A stretch of 17,233 bases of DNA from Myxococcales bacterium (GTDB lineage: Bacteria > Myxococcota > Myxococcia > Myxococcales > Myxococcaceae). The stretch is from positions 2,088 to 19,320 of the forward strand of contig PMBV01000367.1 in the NCBI GenBank assembly GCA_003153055.1, given 5' to 3'. Positions within the stretch are counted from its first letter, which is position 1, and each line of letters begins with the position of its first letter. The translations under genes and the position numbers were made by a program. Below, piece after piece: positions 1 through 6,320 of the stretch. Under the pieces are notes generated by a model. That model was not told where the DNA came from. It was given only the letters and a program-made list of their open reading frames with translations, and did not search any database.

Positions 1-244
1 GATGATCGAGCCCGGGCAGTCGCTCTACATCCTCGAGACCGAGCCCGCGGCCTACGCGGCGCTGGCAGCCAACGAGGCCGAGAAGGCCGCCGACATCAGG
101 CTTGTCGACGTGACGCCCTTCGGGGCCTTCGGGCGCCTGTACCTGGCGGGCTCCGAGTCGGAGATCGACTCGGCGGCCAAGGCGGCGCTGGACGCCCTCG
201 GGGCGCTGTCGGGGAGGGACCAGCCCCCGTTCAAGGACAAATAG
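1..244 (+). CDS. BMC shell protein, tandem-domain trimer (BMC-T), C-terminal part only
   Basis: The reading frame is open from the left edge, so only the last 80 codons of a larger gene are present. The visible residues form most of a BMC fold: a strand reading [15 protein letters not shown], a helix with [16 protein letters not shown], then [17 protein letters not shown] and a final alanine-rich helix. The phrase AGSES before the last helix matches second domains of tandem BMC proteins, such as EutL or the stacked trimers of Haliangium ochraceum, better than a single-domain hexamer. Such trimers tile shell facets and often carry large gated pores. It is the first visible gene of a plus-strand shell operon, followed 42 bases later by the hexamer gene. 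The missing N-terminus makes the exact subclass uncertain, but the BMC assignment is secure from sequence and context. Confidence 0.85.
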   Translation, partial: MIEPGQSLYILETEPAAYAALAANEAEKAADIRLVDVTPFGAFGRLYLAGSESEIDSAAKAALDALGALSGRDQPPFKDK

Positions 245-286
245 ACCCCATCTGAACTACCCTCAAGATCGAGAGGCGACACTCCA

Positions 287-595
287 ATGGCTGACGCGCT
301 GGGAATGATCGAGACAAAAGGCTTCGTGGGCATGGTCGAGGCGGCCGACGCCGCGGTGAAGGCGGCCAAGGTCGAGCTCGTCGGCTACGAGAAGATCGGC
401 GGCGGATACGTGACGATGATCGTCCGTGGCGACGTGGCCGCGGTGAAGGCGGCGATCGAGGCGGGCGCCCGAGGGGCCGAGCGCGTCGGCGAGCTCGTCT
501 CCACCCATGTCATTCCACGGCCGCACACCAACATCGACCTCGTGCTCCCGCTCGGCAGGCAGGATCAGGCCAAAGCCGAGTCGGGCCAAAAGTAA
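287..595 (+). CDS. BMC shell hexamer protein (BMC-H, PduA/EutM/CcmK family)
   Basis: This 102-residue protein has the length and layout of a canonical single-domain BMC protein. It begins [20 protein letters not shown], continues with [19 protein letters not shown], and has VIPRPH near residues 75-80. The loop at residues 37-40 (IGGG) would line the central pore of the hexamer and pass small polar metabolites. Hexamers of this family make most of the facet area of the shell. The ATG is preceded by GAGAGG about 10 bases upstream. Its TAA stop overlaps the AGGAG ribosome site of the next gene, so the two are tightly linked. From memory it is very close to the major Haliangium ochraceum hexamer. 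The tail after residue 90 ([11 protein letters not shown]) is short and hydrophilic. Confidence 0.96.
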   Translation: MADALGMIETKGFVGMVEAADAAVKAAKVELVGYEKIGGGYVTMIVRGDVAAVKAAIEAGARGAERVGELVSTHVIPRPHTNIDLVLPLGRQDQAKAESGQK

Positions 596-605
596 GGAGC
601 CTTGG

Positions 606-893
606 ATGCTGCTCGGCCGGGTGGTGGGGACCGTCGTCTCGACCAGGAAGGAGCCGCTCCTTGAGGGCTCGAGGCTCTTGCTTGTCCGCGGCATCGACCC
701 GGACGGCGCGGCGACGTCGGCGCTCGTCGTGGCCGTGGACACCGTCGGTGCCGGGCCAGGAGAAGTCGTGCTCTATGCGTCCGGCTCCTCAGCCCGGCAG
801 ACGGAACAGACCCGCGACCGCCCGGTCGACGCCGTCATCATGGCCATCGTCGACCAGGTGGAAGTCGACGGTCGTCTCACGTACCGGAAGTAG
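606..893 (+). CDS. BMC shell pentamer / vertex protein (BMC-P, EutN/CcmL family)
   Basis: This 95-residue protein carries the EutN/CcmL signature: [16 protein letters not shown] at the N-terminus, [11 protein letters not shown], then [20 protein letters not shown] at residues 45-64, and [14 protein letters not shown] near the C-terminus. Family members form pentamers that cap the twelve vertices of the icosahedral shell. The ATG at 606 is preceded by AGGAG at 595-599. A longer upstream reading frame exists but would overlap the hexamer gene, and this start gives the family's usual length. It sits between the hexamer gene and the aldehyde dehydrogenase gene, so facet tiles, vertex cap and cargo are co-expressed. 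Confidence 0.96.
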   Translation: MLLGRVVGTVVSTRKEPLLEGSRLLLVRGIDPDGAATSALVVAVDTVGAGPGEVVLYASGSSARQTEQTRDRPVDAVIMAIVDQVEVDGRLTYRK

Positions 894-917
894 CGTCGCC
901 TGGGGAGGCCGTCGACC

Positions 918-2345
918 ATGCCGAACGCGCACATCGACCGCATCGTGGAGGAGGTCGTGCGGAGGCTGGCGCGGGAGCTGAAGGCGACGAGCGGCGATGT
1001 CCCGGAGCCCCCCCGGCAGGCGCCCGCGTTGGTCCGCCGGCGGGTGGGGGTCTTCGATGATCTCGATCTCGCGACGGCAGCCGCCCAGCGGGGCCAAGAG
1101 GCCTTCATCGCCCAGAGCGTCGAGAGCCGACAACGCGTCATCGAGGCGATGCGGGCGAAGTCCCGTGAGCTCGCCGAGCCGCTCGCCCGCATGGCGGTGG
1201 CCGAGACAGGCCTCGGCAACGCTCCCGACAAGGTGAAGAAGAACCTCCTGTGCGCCGACAAGACGCCGGGAATGGAGCTGCTCGTACCCAAGGCGTTCAG
1301 CGGCGATCATGGTCTCGCGCTGTTGGAGCGAGCCCCTTTCGGAGTCATCGGCGCCATCACGCCGTCGACCAACGCGACCGAGACGGTGATCAACAACGGC
1401 ATCGCCATGGTCGCAGGGGGCAACGCGGTGGTCTTCAACGTCCACCCCGCGGCCAAAGGGGTGTGCACCTTCCTGGTCGAGCGACTCAACGAGGCCATCA
1501 TGGCCGCGGGAGGCCCCCAGGACCTCGTCTGTGCGTTGGCGGATCCGACGATCGAGTCGGCCCAGGCGCTCATGAGACATGCCGGCATCAGGTTGCTCGT
1601 CGTCACGGGGGGCCCGGCGGTGGTGAAGGCGGCGATGACCTCGGGGAAGCGCGCCATCGCCGCGGGCCCGGGGAACCCTCCAGCGGTCGTCGACGAGACG
1701 GCGCACCTCGAGCGGGCCGCGCGGGACATCGTGGACGGTGCGTCGCTCGACAACAACATCGTCTGCATCGTCGAGAAGGAGGTCTTCGCGGTCGCCTCGA
1801 TCGCCGATCAGCTGAAGGCCGAGCTCGCTCGCCACGGGGCCTCCGAGGTGCCTCATGGCGCCCTCGGTCGCCTTGAGCGGCTGGTGGTCGACCAGGGCCA
1901 CCCGGCCCGCGAGTGGGTCGGCAAGGATGCTGTCGCCATCGCCAGGGCGGCCGAGCTCCATGTGCCTCCGGGGACCCGGCTGCTCTTCGCCGAGGTCGAC
2001 CCGGCGCACCCCTTCGTCCAGCTGGAGCTGCTCATGCCGGTGATCGGCTTCTCGCGGCTGCCGTCGGTGGAGGCGTGCATCGCAGCGGCTGTCCAGGCCG
2101 AGCACGGCTTTGGCCACACGGCCACCATGCACTCGACGAACATCGACCATCTCTCGAAGATGGCGAAGCTCGTCAACACGTCGATCTTCGTGAAGAACGG
2201 GCCCTCGTTCGCCGGCCTCGGCCTCGGTGGCGAGGGCTACACCAGCTTCACGATCGCCTCGCCCACCGGCGAGGGCCTCACGACACCAATCAGCTTCACC
2301 CGGGAGCGGCGCTGCACCCTCAAGGACTCGTTTCGCATCGTGTAG
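918..2345 (+). CDS. Microcompartment-associated CoA-acylating-type aldehyde dehydrogenase (PduP/EutE-like)
   Basis: This 475-residue protein is in the aldehyde dehydrogenase superfamily and resembles PduP and EutE, which oxidise an aldehyde with NAD and CoA to an acyl-CoA inside a microcompartment. Visible landmarks are FGVIGAITPSTNATETVINN (nucleotide-binding region), VVTGGPAVV, AAGPGNPPAVVD, and the active-site stretch DNNIVCIVEKEV with the catalytic cysteine at residue 283. Residues 5-23 (HIDRIVEEVVRRLARELKA) form an amphipathic helix followed by a Pro-rich linker, as expected for an encapsulation peptide that directs cargo into the shell. GGGGAGG at 902-908 is a strong ribosome site for the ATG at 918. 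The gene lies among shell genes, so it is the cargo enzyme. The natural aldehyde cannot be read from sequence, and the aldehyde-producing enzyme is not in the window. Confidence 0.93.
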   Translation: MPNAHIDRIVEEVVRRLARELKATSGDVPEPPRQAPALVRRRVGVFDDLDLATAAAQRGQEAFIAQSVESRQRVIEAMRAKSRELAEPLARMAVAETGLGNAPDKVKKNLLCADKTPGMELLVPKAFSGDHGLALLERAPFGVIGAITPSTNATETVINNGIAMVAGGNAVVFNVHPAAKGVCTFLVERLNEAIMAAGGPQDLVCALADPTIESAQALMRHAGIRLLVVTGGPAVVKAAMTSGKRAIAAGPGNPPAVVDETAHLERAARDIVDGASLDNNIVCIVEKEVFAVASIADQLKAELARHGASEVPHGALGRLERLVVDQGHPAREWVGKDAVAIARAAELHVPPGTRLLFAEVDPAHPFVQLELLMPVIGFSRLPSVEACIAAAVQAEHGFGHTATMHSTNIDHLSKMAKLVNTSIFVKNGPSFAGLGLGGEGYTSFTIASPTGEGLTTPISFTRERRCTLKDSFRIV

Positions 2346-2357
2346 TTTGAGGAGCCC

Positions 2358-2921
2358 ATGACGACCATGACCGGCCCGGCGCTGGGCCTCATCGAGCTGA
2401 CCTCGCTGGCGCGCGGCGTAGTGGTCGCGGATGCGCTCGTGAAGCGGGCCGAGGTGCACGTCGTGCGGGCTGACGCCGTTTCGCCGGGGAAGTTCCTCCT
2501 CATCTTCGTCGGGTCGGTGGCCGAGGTCGACGAGTCGTTCCAGGCGGGGCTGTCGGCCGGAGGCTCGCTCGTGCTCGACCGGCTGTTCCTTCCCCACGTC
2601 GCCGAGCCCGTCCTCGCCGCCCTTGGTGGACAGGTGGCGACGTCGAGCGCCACCGACGCCGTGGGCGTGGTGGAGACACATACCGTCGCGGCGACCATCC
2701 GCGCTGCCGACGCCGCGCTGAAGTGCGCCGCCGTCGCGATCACCTTCCTCGAGCTCGCCCGGGGCATCGGTGGCAAAGGCTGGTTCAGGCTCTCGGGCGT
2801 CCAGCACGACGTCGAGGCTGCGCTGGAGGCGGCGGCGGCTTGCATCGGCGTGGAGCTCCTGGTGGGAACAGAGATCGTCCCCCGCCCAGACGAGGCCCTC
2901 CGCAGCCTCGGGCTCACCTGA
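2358..2921 (+). CDS. BMC shell protein, tandem-domain trimer (BMC-T, PduT-like)
   Basis: The 187-residue protein contains two BMC domains in a row, about residues 8-95 (ALGLIELTSLARGVVVADAL) and 102-180 (VGVVETHTVAATIRAADAAL). Three copies would make a pseudohexameric facet tile. The pore loops are VSPGK at 41-45 and GIGGKG at 136-141. PduT-type trimers that hold an iron-sulfur cluster have a cysteine at the pore. Neither loop has one here, so a cluster is not expected. GAGGAG at 2349-2354 precedes the ATG, only 12 bases after the dehydrogenase stop. The pattern matches the single-layer trimer Hoch_5812 of Haliangium ochraceum as I remember it. It is the last gene of the shell operon in this direction, since the next genes are convergent. 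Confidence 0.94.
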   Translation: MTTMTGPALGLIELTSLARGVVVADALVKRAEVHVVRADAVSPGKFLLIFVGSVAEVDESFQAGLSAGGSLVLDRLFLPHVAEPVLAALGGQVATSSATDAVGVVETHTVAATIRAADAALKCAAVAITFLELARGIGGKGWFRLSGVQHDVEAALEAAAACIGVELLVGTEIVPRPDEALRSLGLT

Positions 2922-2959
2922 CGGGAGCCAGCTGGCAGCCTTTGGTGAACGTCACCACC

Positions 2960-3382
2960 TCAGGCCTCAGGGTCCAAGACGAGCACGCGCTTCCGGCTCG
3001 GGTCGTGCACGACTGCCCCACGGTCGAAAGTCACCAGCATGCCTCGGTGCAGCTCCGCGGTCTTCACGAGAAACGCGTCGGTCAGCTGCTGGTGTCCGGC
3101 CAGCGGCAGGGACGCCAGGACATCGACGGACGGCAGAGCGTCAAGGAAGCGGTGTTTCCCGAAGCCCCGTAGTCGACCCAGGAGCTCGATGGCCTCCGGC
3201 GGCGTAACCGCCTGGCGAGTGAAGGCCGGGTTCGACGACAGCCGGACGAACCCGAGCTCGGTGAGGGCGCAGGTTGCCCAACCCGCTCGCGCCTCGCGCT
3301 CGAGCCACCGTAGCGCGGCGCTATGATGCTGGTGAATTGGCCACGTCACCGCCAAGAGGACGTTGACGTCCAGCAGGCGCAT
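2960..3382 (-). CDS. vapC: PIN-domain ribonuclease toxin, VapC family
   Basis: The 140-residue product has a complete set of PIN-domain acidic residues: Asp5 in RLLDVNVLLA, Glu42 in ALTELGF, Asp102 in QQLTDAFL and Asp120 in VTFDRG. These would bind divalent metal and cleave RNA. The sequence LSSNPAF after Glu42 is common in one VapC subgroup. The chosen ATG at 3382 overlaps the antitoxin stop by one base (TGATG); an in-frame TTG one codon upstream is less likely. This coupling to a ribbon-helix-helix partner is classic toxin-antitoxin organisation. The gene converges on the BMC operon and ends 38 bases from it. The toxin's RNA target cannot be read from the sequence. Confidence 0.92.
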   Translation of the reverse strand: MRLLDVNVLLAVTWPIHQHHSAALRWLEREARAGWATCALTELGFVRLSSNPAFTRQAVTPPEAIELLGRLRGFGKHRFLDALPSVDVLASLPLAGHQQLTDAFLVKTAELHRGMLVTFDRGAVVHDPSRKRVLVLDPEA

Positions 3383-3615
3383 CAAAGGCCCTCTTTGGCC
3401 AGGAGCATCGAGGCGCGATCCGCAGGAATGATCTCGTCCTCGTCGGCGAGCGCAAAGACCGGCACCAGCCCCTTGTTCCTCCCACTCGAGGGACGTGCCT
3501 TGAGGCTCCTCCGAGCGAGATCGGAAACCACCTGGCCCAGCGTTCTTCCCGTGGAGCGGACGAGGGACTTCGCGGCCTCGGCGACGTCATCATCGAGGGT
3601 AATGGTCGTGCGCAT
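3382..3615 (-). CDS. vapB: Ribbon-helix-helix antitoxin, VapB type
   Basis: The 77-residue protein begins RTTITLDDDVAEAAKSL, a ribbon-helix-helix pattern in which a short beta strand (TTITL) is followed by two helices (through about residue 38). This fold dimerises and binds operator DNA. The remaining C-terminal half, with VPVFALADEDEIIPADRASM, is likely the flexible arm that wraps the PIN toxin and blocks its active site. Its stop overlaps the toxin ATG. There is no Shine-Dalgarno sequence before the ATG, and the inferred promoter places the transcript start at the ATG itself, so the message may be leaderless. Dimers probably repress their own promoter through the repeats at 3626-3649. Confidence 0.88.
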   Translation of the reverse strand: MRTTITLDDDVAEAAKSLVRSTGRTLGQVVSDLARRSLKARPSSGRNKGLVPVFALADEDEIIPADRASMLLAKEGL

Positions 3616-3650
3616 GAGGGCACGATGATGCAGTGATGCAATGATGTCAA
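3616..3650 (-). promoter_or_regulatory. Candidate sigma-70-type promoter of vapBC, leaderless
   Basis: Reading the minus strand, a perfect TTGACA occupies 3650-3645, followed by a 17-base spacer and CATCGT at 3627-3622 (three of six bases of the -10 consensus). Transcription would begin about seven bases later, at the A of the vapB ATG (3615). No ribosome site precedes that ATG, which agrees with a leaderless message. The -10 box is weak, so the assignment rests mainly on the perfect -35 box and spacing. Confidence 0.45.
3626..3649 (-). repeat. Three tandem 8-bp repeats, candidate VapBC operator
   Basis: On the plus strand the sequence reads TGATGCAG, TGATGCAA, TGATGTCA with no gaps. The first six bases of the first two units are followed by an imperfect third copy. 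The array lies within the inferred vapB promoter, covering most of the spacer between the -35 and -10 boxes. Ribbon-helix-helix antitoxins usually bind short repeated or inverted sites beside their own promoter, so this is a plausible operator. The repeats are seen directly; the binding role is inference. Confidence 0.55.
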
Positions 3651-3666
3651 GGTGACGACGGGCCCC

Positions 3667-6234
3667 TCACTTCTTCCCCCGCTTCGCGCCCCGCGTCTCC
3701 GAGCCCTTCCCCTTGCCTCCGCTCCGTTCTCGCCACAACCGATCGAGCACCGCCCGGGCGTCGAAGCCTTCTTGACTCCCAGCGGTCTGCGCTTCGGGCC
3801 GAGGGCTTCGGCGCGTCTCCTTCTCGCCCGTGGTCGTCCGAGTTCCCCCACGGCGCTCGGTTCCCGTGCGATCGTCCTTTCCCTTCCCCGCCTGCTTCCG
3901 CCCGGAGGCCCCGGGACGCGACGAGCGATCGAGAAGCTGGCCGTCGAGGGAGATCGCCCCGAACTCCATCTGCTTCTTGACCAGGTTGACGCTCAACAGG
4001 ACGACGATGGCCTTCTGACCGACGCGCACCACCCGCCCGTTCCCGAACTTGAGACGGTAGGTGGCTGGATCAAGCTCGAAGTCGGAGGCGATGGTCTCTC
4101 CCCTGACGAAGCCCTCCACGTGATGCTCGTCGAGCACGACAAAGAAGCCGTTCTCCGACAGCCCTCCGATGGACGCGGAGAACTGCTCGCCGACCCGCCC
4201 CTTCATCAGCAGGCACGCGTAGAGGGCGCTGACTTCGCGCTCGATCTGCATCGCGGCCCGCTCCCGCTCCGAGCACTGGACCGCCAGCATCTCCAACCGG
4301 TCGGCTTCGCCCTCGAGCCGCTGGCCCGAGAGCCTCCGCTTTCGGCTCCAGAAGGACTTCAGCAGCCGGTGCACCAGGAGGTCGGGATACCGCCGAATGG
4401 GAGAGGTGAAGTGCAGGTAGTCTTCAGCGCCCAGCCCGTAGTGCCCCGACTGGTGCGACGAGTACACCGCCTGCATCATCGAGCGGAGCGCCAGCTGATG
4501 CAGCGCCCGCTGCTCCGGGTGTCCGTCGAGCTTCTTCAGCACCCGGTTGAGCTCCTTGGAGTCGAGCTCGCCCTTCACCTCGATGCCATACGCCCCGAGG
4601 AGCCCGAGGAAGGTGGCCAGCTTCTCTTCGTCGGGCTCGCCGTGGAAGCGGTTGACGGTCGGGAGCCCTTGCTCGCGGAAGAAGCGGGCCACGGCCTCGT
4701 TGGCCGCCAGCATGCACTCCTCGACGAGCCGATGGCTCTCCCACCTCTCGCGCTGCACCAGGCGTAGCGGCTGCCCGCCCTCGTCAAGCTCGACCCGGTT
4801 CTCTGGCAGATCGAAGTCGATGGCCCCTCGCTCGAGGCGCATGGCGGTGAGCCGCGTCGCCAGCGCATGCGCCCTCTGGAAGAGCGGCTTCAGCTGATCA
4901 CGACCGGGGACTCGCTCCCCGCCGAGGACCTGGTGCACCTCGGTGTACGTGCAGCGAGCGTGGCTCCGCATGACCGCCGGGTACAGCTCGGCGCTCAAGG
5001 TGACGCCCCTTCGGTCGATGATCAGGTCGGCCACCATGCACAGCCGATCGACGTCAGGCTTGAGCGAGCAGATGCCGTTGGACAGGCGCTCCGGCAGCAT
5101 CGGCAGTACGCGGCCCGGAAGGTACACACTGGTCGCCCTCCGCAAGGCCTCGCTGTCCAGCCACGAGTGCTCGCCGACGTAGTGAGCGACGTCAGCGATG
5201 GCGACGACCAGCCGAGAGCCGCGGGGGTGATCGTCGACGAAGATCGCATCGTCGAAGTCACGGGCGTCCTCGCCGTCGATGGTGACCAGGGGGAGCTCTC
5301 GCAGATCCTTCCGGTGCTCCTCCAAGGACTCCCGCTCGGCGACCTCGACCGGCACCCGATCTGCCTCGTCCATCACCTCGACGGGAAACTCGTCGTGGAA
5401 CCCACGGGAGAATGCGATCGACAGGACCTCGACCGAGTGATCGTCTTTCGACCCCAGCGAGCCCGCCACCTCTCCGGTGAGCCGTCGGTCAGCGAAGAGC
5501 GAGTCCCCGATGCCCAAGCGCACCTTCACCACGTCGCCCGCCCGCGCGAGCTGCGTCAAAGGCACCCGGATGCTCCCCAGCTCGCGCTCCCGCGGCTCCA
5601 CCCATGCGCCCCTGGAGCTCTCGCAGTACGTCCCGATGACGAACTGGCGGGTCCGTGACTTCACCTCGACGACCCGCCCCATCGTTCGCCCACCCCGGCC
5701 GGGGACGACCTCCACCATGACCTGATCGTGGTCGAGCGCCTTCTTCGCCTCGTCGGGGGGAATGAAGAGATCTTCGCTCTCCTGGCCGACGATCGGCTTC
5801 ACAAAGGCAAACCCGTCGGCGTGGTGATGGATGATGCCCTCGACCATCTGCCCCCTCGTCGGCCGGACCCGTGGGGGGCCGCCTCGCCTGGGGCCCTCTT
5901 CGGTGGGGCTCTTCGCAGACCGCCGAGGCGACCCTCGTCGGGCCTCGGCCGCCTTCGGCGCCGCCTTGGGAGGCGCCTGCCGTCCGCGGCTCGAGACGAC
6001 AGCGGCCTTCTGCCACGCGGGGCCAGAGCTCGCTCTGGGCTGCCCGGGAACGCCGAACCGCTTCCCGTCGCGCTCAACCTTCCCCTGGCGCACCAGGTCC
6101 CGCAGCACTCGCTTTAGCTCGGTCTGGACGCCGGGGTTCAGGTTGCCGACCCGGAGGATCTCCTTCATCCCGACCAGCCGGCCGGCCGTCGCGATGAGCT
6201 CCAGTACTTGATCCTGATCGATGGTCACGAACAC
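3667..6234 (-). CDS. rnr: Ribonuclease R (RNB-family 3'-5' exoribonuclease)
   Basis: The 855-residue protein follows RNase R order. It has an N-terminal winged-helix region (about 1-62), cold-shock OB domains (about 125-290), the RNB catalytic domain with GEDARDFDDA at 321-330, whose aspartates hold the metal, YLHFTSPIRRYPDLLVHR at 606-623, and an S1 domain (about 677-760). It degrades structured RNA processively from the 3' end in the cytoplasm. Two low-complexity basic stretches flank the core: a Pro/Arg/Lys/Ser linker at 66-128 and an Arg/Lys/Gly tail at 770-855 ending GAKRGKK. Such arms help RNase R unwind RNA and bind ribosomes. The start is GTG; GAGG at 6237-6234 is better spaced for the in-frame GTG at 6228, two codons later. 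The toxin-antitoxin pair lies 51 bases downstream on the same strand but has its own promoter. Confidence 0.96.
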   Translation of the reverse strand: MFVTIDQDQVLELIATAGRLVGMKEILRVGNLNPGVQTELKRVLRDLVRQGKVERDGKRFGVPGQPRASSGPAWQKAAVVSSRGRQAPPKAAPKAAEARRGSPRRSAKSPTEEGPRRGGPPRVRPTRGQMVEGIIHHHADGFAFVKPIVGQESEDLFIPPDEAKKALDHDQVMVEVVPGRGGRTMGRVVEVKSRTRQFVIGTYCESSRGAWVEPRERELGSIRVPLTQLARAGDVVKVRLGIGDSLFADRRLTGEVAGSLGSKDDHSVEVLSIAFSRGFHDEFPVEVMDEADRVPVEVAERESLEEHRKDLRELPLVTIDGEDARDFDDAIFVDDHPRGSRLVVAIADVAHYVGEHSWLDSEALRRATSVYLPGRVLPMLPERLSNGICSLKPDVDRLCMVADLIIDRRGVTLSAELYPAVMRSHARCTYTEVHQVLGGERVPGRDQLKPLFQRAHALATRLTAMRLERGAIDFDLPENRVELDEGGQPLRLVQRERWESHRLVEECMLAANEAVARFFREQGLPTVNRFHGEPDEEKLATFLGLLGAYGIEVKGELDSKELNRVLKKLDGHPEQRALHQLALRSMMQAVYSSHQSGHYGLGAEDYLHFTSPIRRYPDLLVHRLLKSFWSRKRRLSGQRLEGEADRLEMLAVQCSERERAAMQIEREVSALYACLLMKGRVGEQFSASIGGLSENGFFVVLDEHHVEGFVRGETIASDFELDPATYRLKFGNGRVVRVGQKAIVVLLSVNLVKKQMEFGAISLDGQLLDRSSRPGASGRKQAGKGKDDRTGTERRGGTRTTTGEKETRRSPRPEAQTAGSQEGFDARAVLDRLWRERSGGKGKGSETRGAKRGKK

Positions 6235-6320
6235 CTCATGCGGGCCTCGGAGACCAGCTCCGAAGCACCTGCTGACGGCCTCGCTCTCCCTTCGACCGGT
6301 CGATCGACGAGAGTCCGAAG

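Noticed and set aside
789..2807. A 672-codon open frame on the minus strand across the aldehyde dehydrogenase and trimer genes
   Set aside because: It is antisense to clear BMC genes, has Arg/His/Asp-rich low-complexity composition and no recognisable motif. Long antisense frames are expected in GC-rich DNA.
2944..2956. A small hairpin GGTGA-ACG-TCACC between the BMC operon and vapC
   Set aside because: The stem is only five pairs and no T-run follows, so I do not call a terminator.
3652..4767. A 371-codon plus-strand open frame antisense to rnr
   Set aside because: It mirrors the RNase R coding strand, matches no family and has no ribosome site.
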